Shown piece by piece: positions 1 through 11,060 of a stretch of DNA of 64,000 nt. The notes under the pieces are model-generated. The model searched no databases, was not told where the DNA came from, and worked only from the letters and a program-made list of their open reading frames with translations. Both the position numbers and the translations under genes were made by a program. This DNA comes from Atherinomorus stipes (taxonomy: Eukaryota; Chordata; Actinopteri; Atheriniformes; Atherinidae): positions 62,001 to 126,000 of the forward strand of contig JALJCO010003064.1 in the NCBI GenBank assembly GCA_023101725.1, given 5' to 3'. Numbering within the stretch: position 1 is the stretch's first letter; every line of letters begins with the position of its first letter.

Positions 1-2123
1 GATAAAAACTGGGATGGGTACCCTTATATCCGCCCCAACCCGGCCTACTTTTTTGGTTCCCTTCGGTAGCGGTACTGATCTAACCGATACGGACCAAAGA
101 GGAGGAGCTAACACACAGCAATCCATTCATTGAAAAATCCGTCACTTCCCGCATGACCTGGTGTAAAAACAAAGCAGGGGTGACTCTTTTTGTTTCTGTC
201 ACGTGTGGTGCTGTGCTTTAGTTAAAAGGTGTTGCACGCCGATGATGTCACGCGATCACATAGCGGCGCTGTCCAGTTAATACTCCACCTCCAGAGTGAG
301 GGTACAGTATGCTGTGGGGATGCAATATGAAATCAACACATCCGTACCAAAACCCACTCAATTCGGCCTGGCCCGACCCGACCCGACCCAGACCCACAGG
401 TGGAAACGGGGTTTAAGTTTTCCTTCCAGGACGGGGCTGTGACGTTGGAGCCGACTATTGGTTGCGCACCACGTCATGTCTTAGCAAACGGACATGAACA
501 CAGTGGGTATTTTGAACGCACATCATGTCGGATTCTGTAAAAAACACACGGAAACATTACCGGAGGAAGAGAGGAAAAGAAAGAGAGGAAGGAACAGAAC
601 AAGAGTCAAGATAATACTCTTTTACTGGCTGGAGTGAGCTCACAGTAGAGGTATGATGCAAGATGGATGCTAGTTTAGCTGTTGATAGGGGGCGCGTCTG
701 AGAAAACTGCCAAAAGTTTCGTTGTGTGTCTTTAAGGAATTTATATGCAAGTTAAGGTGGAAAATGAGTATTTGGTCACCCACAAACAAACAAGATTTCT
801 GTCTCTCACAAACTTATAACTTCTTCAAGAAGCTTTTCTGTCCCCCACTCGTTACCTGTATTAGTGCCACCTGTTTGAACTCGTTACCTGTATAAAAGAT
901 ACCTGTCCACTGGTGATGGGCAGATGAAGCTTTCCCCTCAAATGGGTTGATTCAAGCACAAAGCTTCTCAGGGTTTCATTTGCTCTGTGACGCCATCTAG
1001 TGGACAACAGGTCTAACCAACACAATATCAGTAGATACTTAAGGGGTGTCCAAAGTCGGTCCTTGAGGACCGCTGTCCTGCTGGTTTTCCATGCCTTCTT
1101 GCACCAGCAAAGCTGACTCAAATTAAATGAATCTAACAGCCTATGAAGCTCTGCACAAAAACTCATTAATTTGAATCAGGTGTGTGTTGGAGCATGGAGA
1201 CATGGAAAACCTACAGGATTGTGGCCCTTGTGGACCGGAGCTGGACACCCCCTGCTTTAGGTTACTTACTACCATTTATATTTATTTTAATCTTCTTTTG
1301 TATTGATATTTTTTCTATTCTGTGTTCCTGAATAATGTGACACAAGAAATTTAAACTAGCTTAAAGATGGAACGTACTTGCACTATTGCATCTGGAAGAC
1401 TTGCAGTTAGGGTTGGGCGATATATCGAATATACTCGAGATATCGTGGCTAGTCCTCTGTGGGATTTAGAAAATACTTATATTCATCATATTCAAGTATT
1501 CAAATGCTTTTAGTGGCGGGGGGGGGGGTTTCTCACTCCTCATCTCTGCACAGAGAGATAAAACAAGCGCACCTAGCTGCGTACATCTTGTTTGCTGCGT
1601 GCTTAGGAATGCACATGGAATCGTGCTTCATGTTTTTCAACCAACTACTGTTATTAACACACGTACACAGCACAATACTTACAAAGACTTTAGCTTTCCG
1701 AGGCTCACGCGTGTAGAACACATTTGGCACAAACGAGTTGTTTCCTTACTGGTTTCTCTGATAACTCGCTCACAACATTGCCGGAGAAAAAACAACAACA
1801 GATCACTCACTCGCTCGTGTAACTGAGCATACGTTTCAACAAAGAGCTTTTCAGGAAAAAGATTTGTCACACTAATTAAATCTGAAATCCAAACATTTTA
1901 ACTGTTTTTATAGTGAAATAACTTACTTTTAGTAACTATCAACTTATTTATTCCCTTTTTTGATGTAAAAGTTTCAGTTTATTTTATTTTTTTTTTCAAC
2001 TATATGTCTGTCCAATAATTTATTATTATTTTGTTCTTTTGTTTTAAACATGTGACAAACAATCTACCTAAAAAAAAAACTGAAATATGTTCCTGATGTG
2101 GTTTTTTTGTTTGTTTGTTTTAG
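1..2123. other. Repeat-rich intron of rabgef1 upstream of the first exon in the window
   Basis: No coding exon is recognised here. The first exon in the window begins in the middle of the rabgef1 protein, so this stretch is presumably intron. It holds a segment rich in GGGTCGGGT-type motifs (around 340-420, read on the minus strand), a MITE at about 1041-1254, an imperfect segment around 1410-1870 that begins with a GGTTGGGCGATATATCG-like motif, a G homopolymer near 1519, and T-rich sequence before the splice acceptor. Open frames here lie in repeats and show no family resemblance. Confidence 0.6.
1041..1254. mobile_element. Short MITE, hAT-like, with inverted ends
   Basis: The two ends are imperfect inverted copies: GGGGTGTCC ... 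GTCCTTGAGGACC ... GGTTTTCCATG on the left, and the reverse complement of these on the right (CATGGAAAACC ... GGACCGGAGCTGGACACCCC). The interior carries the ATTTGAATCAGGTGTG motif also present in the elements at 23351 and 47921, so the three form one family. No convincing 8-bp target duplication was found for this copy, so its exact ends are uncertain. Confidence 0.6.
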
Positions 2124-3474
2124 AGATTTGCACTGGGTCACTATTGAGATGCTGTGCGTGCCTGTCGATGAGGAGATCCCTGAAGTCTCTGACAGTGTGG
2201 TCAAAGCTATCACCGGTGAGTCTCATGCTGGGTTATTTTTCAGAAGGCTATGACAGTAAATCACTCATTGTACACCTCATTATTCTGGTGTTCACATCAC
2301 TGCAATATTTCAGATGTGATTGAAATGGATTCGAAGCGCGTGCCCAAGGACAAGTTGTCCTGCATAACTCGTTGCAGCAAGCACATCTTCAACGCCATCA
2401 AAGTGAGCAAGAAAGAGGCTGCGTCGGCAGATGATTTTCTCCCCACACTCATTTATATTGTGCTGAAAGCAAACCCTCCACGGCTGCAGTCCAACATCCA
2501 ATACATCACACGTTTCTGCAACCCCAGCAGACTCATGACTGGCGAGGATGGTTATTACTTCACTAATCTGGTGAGGAAAAGACTACATTTCCTTTGGTTT
2601 ATGTGGCAAGTCAGTGTATGTTTTGCCAAGCAGTACCACAAACTAAATGTTCTGCGATCATTATAAATTCGTTTAGTATTTGCAACTGAATATTTAGCAT
2701 CGTCAAATAAATGAAGGAAAACTAATGTCATCACTGTTGCATTAGTCTGTCTGCTTTATAGTGAGTTAAGGAAATGAAAAATGTCCTAAGGGACATTCTT
2801 GGAAATCACAGTTTCTGTATCCTCTAGTTTAAAGACAAGGGACATCATCTTGTATTATAAGCTCAAAGTAAAAAGCCAGCATTATGATGGTGCATTAATC
2901 ATATGGGAAAGGCAACATGCACATCCGAGAAGGCACCTTTTACACTAAACAGCATACACAGGTTGGGAGCAACAGATGCTGCCATTCAGACTGCATTTTT
3001 TACAAGGTAGAATTTGCATTGTTTTAGTAGCTGAATGCTTTTATTAAACCAGAATAAAAAATGATTTTTCTGTTTTTTTTTTTTTTTTTTTTAAAGCTGA
3101 AGGTGTCATGAAACAGTGTTAAAGGGATACAACACCCACAGAATGATGTGCCTTCATTTTCTACTCACCCTCAAGCTGAGCAAAACTGTGGAGCACGTTT
3201 TTAATATCGCAAATGCAGCCGATTAGAGAAGTTTTCGTTATTACCGACGTTTATATAATGGAGTTCACTGGTGCCTGAAACAAAAAGGTCCATAAAAGTC
3301 CACAAAAACGTGGCAGTGTTCCCCCATACTGCTCGACTAATGTAATCCAAGTGTCCTGAGTGGGTAGTGTCCATAATTTACTCAAAACAACATAATTTAG
3401 TATATTTTTGTAGCCTGAACAGTACACACTGCCTATTTGCGTGTTCATATGTGTTCATGACACTACAGAAGCCT

Positions 3475-3550
<76 letters not shown>

Positions 3551-4810
3551 ATCAACCACTCTTGTGTTTGTCCGCAGCTCGGGCGCTCTTAGCACAATCT
3601 GAGCAGCAAATTTCTTCTTCTACGCTTGCATTATCGGCAGAGTAGGCGCTGAACACAGCGGCTTCCTTAGTGTCATGAACTCACGTGCGCAGATAGCGGA
3701 AGTGGGATGTACGACTGTTTCGGCTATAAAAATATACTAAATGATCTCTTTTTAAGTAAATTATGGACGCTACCCACTCAGGACACTTGGATTACATTGG
3801 ACGAGCAGTCTGGACGAAAATGCCAAGTTTTTGTGGACTTTTATCGACCTTTTTACTTCGGGCGCCGGTAAACTCCATTATATTAATGTCGGTGGATAAC
3901 AAAAAAAAAACCAATCTCCGGCTGCATTTGCGATATTAAAAAAGTGCTCCACACTTTTGCTCAGCATGAGGGTGAGTAGAAAATGAAGGCACATCTTTCT
4001 GTGGGTGTTCTTTCTCTTTAAACATGCCACTGCCCATGTGTTTTGTAAAACCTGCTGCTGGCATCAAATTAAGTGTAAACGCATATTTTGCCTTCTTACC
4101 ATTTTTAATAATAAAAAAAAAATTGAGATGTAGTTGTGCAAATCTTTTGTCTTTGTCGGCTTAAATGTTAGCAAGCAGTGTGCCCCAACATTTATTTTAC
4201 ATTTGACAATAATTTAATGTTTTCATCTGATTTCAGATCAGTCAGTTATTTTTTTTCAAGGTTTGAAGGTCAACAGTTTTCACTTGATTCATGCTAGATT
4301 AAAATAATTTCATGTGAATCTGTTGGTATTCAGAAGTGAGATTTTCTTTTTGTAACCACCCATGTTTCTTCTCCGCAGTGCTGTGCAGTCGCCTTCATCG
4401 AGAAACTGGATGGCCAATCTCTGAACCTTAGCTCTGAGGATTTTGAACTCTACATGTCAGGTCAAGCATCCCCCAATTGGCCACCATCTACTGGTGCTTC
4501 CTCCTGCTCCCCAGGCAGTGCAGCTCTCACTCAGGTTCACAAACGCCTGGACCTGTTATCTGGGCTCGGCGAAAGACAGGAGCGTGTCATAGAGAAGGCT
4601 CGCCAACTGGAGAGTGACCTCATCGACTGGACAGATGAGGTTGAGCAGAAGGTGCAGAGTGTTCTGGAAAGCTTTCCAGAAGAGACACAAAACCCTGCTG
4701 CAACCACAGCTAGTGGGACAGCATCTGCAGCATCATCAGCAATCGACTCTGATAATGTTGAGAACGAGCTGCTGCCCCCACCGCTGCAACCTCAAGTGTT
4801 TGCTGGCTGA
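2124..4810 (+). CDS. rabgef1: Rab5 guanine-nucleotide exchange factor (Rabex-5), C-terminal part, three exons
   Basis: Exons 2124-2215, 2314-2570 and 4379-4810 (stop TGA) join in frame, each with AG/GT borders: A|GAT at the start, G|AT across intron 1, and phase 0 across intron 2. The first exon gives [20 protein letters not shown]. The second gives the VPS9 core ([42 protein letters not shown]). The third starts [18 protein letters not shown] and ends [16 protein letters not shown], matching the remembered end of vertebrate Rabex-5. The VPS9 domain activates Rab5 on early endosomes. The segment before the tail ([20 protein letters not shown]) looks helical. The A20 zinc finger and ubiquitin-binding N-terminus lie upstream of the window. 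The intron before the last exon is 1.8 kb because of a foldback element. Confidence 0.95.
3119..4021. mobile_element. Foldback DNA element bounded by TTAA in the last rabgef1 intron (piggyBac-type MITE candidate)
   Basis: Two arms of about 330 bp are imperfect inverted copies. The left arm contains ACACCCACAGAATGATGTGC, CTTCATTTTCTACTCACCCTC, AATATCGCAAATGCAGCC and CCAAGTGTCCTGAGTGGGTA. The right arm (about 3690-4021) holds the reverse complement of each, in reverse order. Both outer edges read TTAA, as expected for piggyBac-type insertion. The loop holds a (CTTT)n array and a unique segment. No transposase is encoded, so the element is non-autonomous. The superfamily is inferred only from the TTAA edges. 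Confidence 0.75.
3474..3550. repeat. (CTTT)n microsatellite
   Basis: About 19 uninterrupted tetranucleotide copies lie in the loop of the foldback element. The open frame across it (a repeated Ser-Phe-Leu-Phe pattern) is a by-product of the repeat. Confidence 0.95.
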
Positions 4811-6093
4811 TTTGAACATTTCTGCTCTGCAAATATTACTGCATAGGCTTTATTCCGTGTGCCCCCTTTCGTCTGCCGTTAAACTTCGCTGACTGTATGC
4901 ACATACAGAAGCTTTCTGGATCCCATTTCCATCCAGCCATCTCTGTCCCATCTGTCCGCTGCTTTTCGAGACCCTGAAACTAAGTGGACAATAATGGATC
5001 TATTGAATTATTGGTTCAGTTCGGCTTTGTTTGGTGCACTTGCCTGTTTTCTTGCAGGGAGTTAAGTGAGAAGATTGATACTGCTTCAGCACCTATATGG
5101 TAGATATGAAGAGGAAGCTAGGTTTTGAGCATCAAGAATAGAAATAATGCAATAGATAGCTTGCGATAGAATGTAACAAAGTTTTTCTGTTGGCATCTCT
5201 AAAACTGTCTCAAATCCATATGCCTTGTTTTACTTTGTTAGCAAAACTGAAGCTGCAAAGACATCTTGCTTAACATTATTGAGCTATAGAGAAAGTTGTA
5301 GGTGAATTCTTTCACTTTTGGATAGAATAAATTAGTCTGTTTGATTTGATCTTCCACCTTTTATGTGTAGCCAAACATACCATCTTCTTCCTGCAGCTTA
5401 ATATTTAACCTACAGTGTTTGAGGTGGATTGATTTCTCATCAAACTCTGCATGAAAAGGCAAGTAAGTGCAATTTTTAGATTTTGTCAAACTATTTCTTA
5501 TATATTTGTTGACATGAGGGTAGAGTTTATCAGCAGCTTTCCACAGAGTGTCATCCAGAAGTTGTGTCATGTCCTGATCATCTCTTGTTGCTTCTTTTGA
5601 TGCGAAGAAAAACTACCTTCACTCTAAGCTCTTCCAAGACACATCTGTCAGCCACAATGGCATCTTATAGTACCTCACTGCTTCTTTTTTTCCTTTTTTT
5701 TTTTTAATCATTGATACATTTCTGCATTCAGGATAATGGTTGGGTCTAATTTTGGCATGAGGAACTTTAGTATGCAGAAACATGTAATTGATTAACAGAA
5801 ATCTTCTTTAGGTTATGTTTTTAGTGGGAAGGAAAAACACAGTTTAGAAATTGGGCAATATGAATTATGTAGAGCTGGACTTCCCCTCCGTGAAAATAAT
5901 CTCCTGCTCATGCTCGTGATTTGTGCTGTATTTAGGGTGTATTTCCCAGTCTTATGGAGAAGTAGCCAGAAAGAGAGGTTGCGTGAGTGTCTGGTGAATG
6001 TGCATGTGTGTTGCATGCGTCTATTCAGTTGTGTGTTCAGATGTTGTCATCTTAAATGTCATCTTAAGAATCTCAGTCATAAGCTAGATATAC

Positions 6094-6815
6094 GGTGTGT
6101 TCAGACCAAACGCGATTTCGGCGTCAAAACCGCGCCTGACATTTAAAGTTGGACACTGGGTCACTAAAAAGTCAGACGCTTGATTTCCAGCGTCTTGACG
6201 CACGGCGAGACGGATGTCCAGCCAAGCCGCGCTCCGCGCCTCGGAAGGAGAACGTCATCGTCGGTCGTCTCTGCTCTGTGTCCAGGTGTTCTGACTGTGA
6301 TGAGTTTCATCATTTACTCCTGGAGCTGCGCTGGAGGGGCGCTTTCAGCCGTCTAATCTGGCCCAGTTTAACAACCCGCTGTCCCGATGCGGGGCAGCAT
6401 TATAAACCCATTACATCCCATCGGCACAGCAGGTCATCAAACCACTGTTCAGAAACCAGGACCGGACCCAGATCACAGTTTATCCTCCTCTGTCTTCAGA
6501 GAGAGAGAGGAGATTCCCCTGGTTCTTCTGGGTGTTTCCCCTCCTGTCATAAAATGTGTGTCTGTGTCATGACTCGCTCTGATTGGTCAACACACCGCGT
6601 CAAGACGCCAAAGTTCAGATTTCCCAACTCCGGCGTCAAACGCTCAAAATGTCAAAACTCGACGCGCGAAACGCACGTAATGCGCCTAAACGCGCTGCGC
6701 CCGACGTGCAAAACGCGCCGCAAGAAAGGCCGACGCTCCTTGACGCGCGTCGGCCTTTGACTGCATGTAAACCTGACGCCCTTGATGCCCAAATCGCGTT
6801 TGGTCTGAACACGCC
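6094..6815. mobile_element. GC-rich foldback MITE with TIR GTGTTCAGACCAAACGCGATTT
   Basis: The left end GGTGTGTTCAGACCAAACGC is repeated inverted at the right end (GCGTTTGGTCTGAACACGCC). Further inverted similarity involves the GGCGTCAAAACCGCG-type segments, and CGACGC/GACGCG motifs recur through the right half. The element is much richer in CpG than its surroundings. A 203-codon open frame lies inside but has no recognisable domain. A 3-bp ATA flank on both sides is possible, but the superfamily is not settled. Confidence 0.7.
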
Positions 6816-7327
6816 GATACAGATGTCATTTTATTTTTCTATAAAGATATCAATTTTTCAGGATGACATAAACCTGTAATATTTACAGGGGTTATGAATA
6901 TTGCCTGAAGTTGTTACATAAAAACAGATGAGTTTTTAAGTGGGCAGTGAGCATGTCTACTACACAAACAGTTTTAGGTCTATCATTTTATCATTCTGTG
7001 TTCCCACAGAATTACATTGACCAAAAAAAAAACAAAGAGAGAGAGAAGAAAAAAAAAACACAAAAATTGCTCCCAAGGCTATAGTTGCTTTTCTTGTGCA
7101 GAGGCATATTTGTTTTGAAGTACTTTCTTTCTATGATTTAAAAAAAAAAAAAATCTCATTTAGACTAAGTCCTGTTTTATCAGTTGTAAAGAATAACTGG
7201 TGAAACATGATTATTTTAGCAATCTTGTAATGAAGGAAGTGTTTGGCAGTTGTTTGACAAATGTACAAGGCACATTTTTACAAGGGTTTCTTTTGTGTGT
7301 GTCTGTCTGTGTATGTATGTTATGCTT

Positions 7328-7530
7328 CAGAGGTGGAAAAACCTGGTCAAGAAAAAAATCCTGTCCTGCAGCTGTTCCAACCAATCATTAAACCAGATGA
7401 AATTAATTAACATAGCTCCTCCGCAGGTAGATAAGCTCGTTAGTGAAAACACCTGTTCTTAATGGACAGGCAGATTAAAAAAAAACATGGCAGGGTTTTT
7501 ACTTTCTGGCACCTGGATTTTCCACCTCTG
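7328..7530. mobile_element. hAT-like MITE (TIR CAGAGGTGGAAAA)
   Basis: The ends CAGAGGTGGAAAAACCTGG and CCTGGATTTTCCACCTCTG are inverted repeats of each other. The element is about 203 bp and noncoding. ATGCT occurs close to both ends, but a full 8-bp target duplication is not seen. Confidence 0.7.
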
Positions 7531-8348
7531 ATGCTAGAGTTAAATCCTTATTTCCCAAAATATAGTCGGTGAGCAGCTGGTGTTACATTTTTGTTTGAGA
7601 AAAGAGTTTTAATACAAGTTCACCTACAGCTTGAACAACCTCTTGTTGCACTGTATGCAGAAGTTATTTATCAGGTATTTTAAAACATCTTTATTACGTT
7701 GTTGACTTGTTTTTGCCTCCAATGGGAGAAATTAACCCAATACAACTCAATACTGTCTTTTATTTAAAATGTAACTTATTGAAACAGTATTGGTATATTT
7801 GCATCTTTGGGTGTATATGATGATTAATAAAGATGAAAGATGCGTCATGTGTCGTGATTCCACTGATCAAGATCTGGCAAGGCAGGATTAAAGAGTCCTA
7901 AAGATTTTTTTTTTATTTTATACTCATAAAACTAAAAAATTATGCTGCAAATTTTATTTATACAGCCTTATTCAAATTTATTAATCCCCTCCCATTAAAG
8001 AAAGAGGAAAAAAAAGACTGTTGACAGGTATTTTGACCCACTACTCATGAGCAAGGTGCTCTAATTTGTGGGACAGCTTGCTTTTGATTATTCTTTTTTT
8101 TTTAATTTTACATATATTTTATTTATCCCAATTAGTGTGCCAATTAGGGAATTCATTCTCTGCATTTAACCCATCTCAGGTTGGACCTGAGAGCAGGGGG
8201 CTGCTATTTAAAGCACCTGGGGAGCAGTTGGTGGGGGTTAAGGACCTTGCTCAAGGGTCCACAGTGGTTAAACTCGAACGCGGGTCTGCCGCACCCCAGC
8301 CCACAATGTTAACCACTACGCTACCCACTCCCCCCCTTTCAACCACAG

Positions 8349-9175
8349 TTAAAGGATAACTTTGTTTTTTTTTAACCTGGACCTTATTTCTAGGAGTTTA
8401 TATGTGCATTTACTCACTGGTAAAAATTTCTGTATCATTTTGACTCCTTTGGAAGATATTATGTTGAGTCGCTCTTCAGCGTACACCCAGTATAATGGGA
8501 AAGAGGGGGCAGCCTCTCTATAAGGCATTATCTGCAGCAAAACACCTTAATTTCACCAACATTTTAAGTAGAATGAACGAAAGAACGAGTACTGTTGTCC
8601 TGTGAGTTCAGAGGTTTAAAGTTTTAAGTTTGGTGGCGTCAGAGTAGCGAGCTGCTCTCTCAGCTGTACTGCAGCACATGCACGGCCTGTAAAATGTTGA
8701 GAAAATCTCCCAGTAACTAACGGAGAGTCAATCCTGAACTCACAGAACAATTACTTGTTCGTTCATTCATTCTACTTAAGGTATTGGTGAAATTAAAGAG
8801 TTTTGCTGCAGATAATGCCTCTGCAAGATATCTCACTATTTTTTACTTTTCGGAGCCCGTCAAGTCCTTCTTCTGACCCATTTTGCCAAAGGAAAGGAAG
8901 TTGCTTAATAATTATGTTTGCCTAATACACCTGATATAGGGTGTTGATGTCATTAGACCACAGTCCTTCTCATTACAGAGATGCACATCACCTGATATGC
9001 TTAATTGGTAGTAGGTTTTCGGCCTATACAGCTTGGAGTAAGACAACATGCATAAAGAGGATGATGTGGTCAAAATACTCATTTGCCTAATAATTCTGCT
9101 CTCCCTGTATAGAGAGGCTGCCCCGTCTTTCCCATTATAGCTACTGAATGTATGCTGAAGGGCAACTAGCATGTT
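8349..9175. mobile_element. TTAA-edged foldback element interrupted by a ~285-bp insertion
   Basis: The left arm runs from TTAAAGGATAACTTTG to about 8620. The right arm resumes as its inverted copy near 8745 (TTCATTCATTCTACTTAAGG, then TTTGCTGCAGATAATGCCT). It breaks at about 8821 and continues at about 9108 (TATAGAGAGGCTGCCCC, TCTTTCCCATTATA). The intervening ~285 bp has no counterpart in the left arm and is therefore a later insertion. The right terminus is too diverged to fix. Motifs shared with the element at 39603 (GATAATGCCTNA..AGAGGCTG) place both in one family. Confidence 0.65.
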
Positions 9176-9969
9176 TTTGGTCAGAATTGCCTCAATTATT
9201 TCTCTTTGCTCAATGACACAGTTATGAAAATATTAGAAAAAAATATCTTAAAAGTCAAAAGAGGAATAATGAGTCTGAAGCAGGTCTGAAGTAGTACTAT
9301 GGGGGTGGGGGTTGTAAAGCATTTAGGTAGCTCAAGAGTACTTTTCATCTCGGCCTAAAAGTGACTGGTAAAACTTCCCTGATCACTGTGACTCTAAAGA
9401 TAATACCTGTAATTAATCATAAATATAATTCAAAGGGACAAAATGTTTTTTAGATGTCCAAAGATTGACTCCCTTGCTGGAAAAGTATGATTTTTGGGTC
9501 TTTGCCAAAGACTGTACATAGATGTCACAAGCCTAGAGCACCCCCTTGTGGCGTCAGACAGTAATGTTTTCTCCTTGGTTCATGTCAGTCCATAACATTT
9601 AAAAATGTTAAATTGCATATTTAATGAATACATCATCATAATCGGATTTTAAAAGAATGAAGAACTCGGACGTCAAGATGAGATCCTCATTTCTGCTGTG
9701 AACTGCCATCGGGTAACGTTGCCTGGTAGGAAGAGGAGCAGCTGGTTTGTCTCAGCCAGCAGCTTTATCTTCCAAGATGCCCAATCACAGAGGATCGGGA
9801 CTCTAGCCAATTCTGAGTAGCTGACTGGATCACCGCGAGGAGCTCATGTGTTCCCCGGGTTCTTTCCTCCACACCCTTTCATTTCCAATAAATTTGTTAT
9901 TTCTGAAAACCTGGTACCTGACTGGTGTCTGCATTTGGGGGCCTTTTTTGCTCGACTGCTAGGCTCAGC

Positions 9970-10466
9970 CATGACAGAAATCTGCTGCCCGAGTTCCTCA
10001 CTAAGACCAGAGAAATGGACCACATCAGTCCAGTTCTGAGGTCTTTACACTGGCTGCTGGTCCATCGGAGGACTTTAAAGTTCTGTTGCTGGTCTATAAA
10101 GCTCTGAATGGTTTAGGCCCAAATTACATCAGTGACCTCTTGACCAGTATGAACCTACTAGACCCCTCAGGTCATCTGGATCTGGTCTTTTATCAGTTCC
10201 CAGAGTCAGAACCAGATATAAAGAAGCTGGGTTCAGCTTCTATGCTCCATATGTCTGGAACAAACTCCCAGAAAGCCTCAGATCAGCTGAAACACTTTAT
10301 TTAAGTCCAGGTTAAAGACCCACCTGTTTTTAATTTTAGATCATGCTTCTACAGTACTTTTTCTTTGTTCTTTTCATCCTGTAATGCTTTTAATGTTTTA
10401 TGTAAAGCACTTTGAATTGTCCTGTACATGAAATGTGCTATACAAATAAATTTGCCTTGCCTTGTC
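9970..10466 (+). mobile_element. Non-LTR retrotransposon 3' end (L2/CR1-like)
   Basis: The + strand encodes, with a frameshift near 10085, the C-terminal segment of a Jockey-group reverse transcriptase: DHISPVLRSLHWL then LLLVYKALNGLGPNYISDLL. The segment ends with AAGCACTTTGAATTGTCCTGTACATGAAATGTGCTATACAAATAAA-type sequence and a TTGCCTTGCC repeat tail, the usual 3' end of such fish LINEs. The copy is 5'-truncated and broken by frameshifts. Confidence 0.8.
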
Positions 10467-11060
10467 AGAGAACAGCATGTTGTGCAATAAGTACTAAAAT
10501 ATTAAATAATTGTACACAGGCATTCAAAAGTTTAGAAAAAGTCCAATTAATTTTTACCTACAAAGGTTAGAGTGCATTTTAGGTTCATTCTGACATCATA
10601 CAAAAAATCAGAAATGTGAGAAGTATGTGATTGAGATATATTTTTGAGGGGATGCAGGAAATCCAGTCAAGATTGAGAAACTGAAAAATATTTTTTTAGA
10701 AAATAATGAGATTCAGTATTTATCAGTATTATGATACTATAAGAATGTAAGATTACTTAAAAAAGAATTTTGATAGAAAATTGCAGTCTGTGATATAAAA
10801 ATGTGTTTTATTAGATGCAACTGAATCTTCCAATGATTATTTTTTTTCATCTTTAAAGAAATTCCAATCTATTCAAAATATACACAATTTCAACATACTT
10901 TGGTTTTCAATTAAAATGTTATTGGAATTGATGGCACATCATTTTTGGAAAGGGGATATCCTGTGTGATGTGTTCGAGCTTAGAAAGGAAAAAATATTTT
11001 CACTTCCCTTTTTATGAGAACTAAAGGATCCTCGGTCGGTTTCTGTTTCTTACAAACAGA

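Larger units (their letters stand above)
4811..7831 (+). other. rabgef1 3' UTR and downstream sequence
   Basis: No further coding sequence is seen. AATAAA signals occur at 5326-5331 (about 520 bases after the stop) and at 7826-7831, the latter followed by GT-rich sequence. Either could end the transcript. The longer form would carry the foldback element at 6094-6815 and the small MITE at 7328-7530. Which is used cannot be told from the sequence. Confidence 0.45.
7832..11060. other. Intergenic repeats between rabgef1 and the FcR-like gene
   Basis: No gene is recognised. The stretch holds a dispersed repeat at about 8140-8340 (GGGGAGCAGTTGG, CCTTGCTCAAGGG and GTTAACCACTACGCTACCC motifs), a foldback element with a nested insertion (8349-9175), and a LINE 3' end (9970-10466). 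The 500 AT-rich bases before 11061 presumably include the FcR-like promoter, but I see no clear TATA box. Confidence 0.6.

Noticed and set aside
861..1166. 101-codon minus-strand open frame
   Set aside because: It overlaps a hAT-like MITE and flanking repeat and has no domain.
6149..6760. 203-codon + strand open frame
   Set aside because: It lies inside a CpG-rich foldback element, has no domain or splice context, and follows repeated GACGC/GCGTC motifs.
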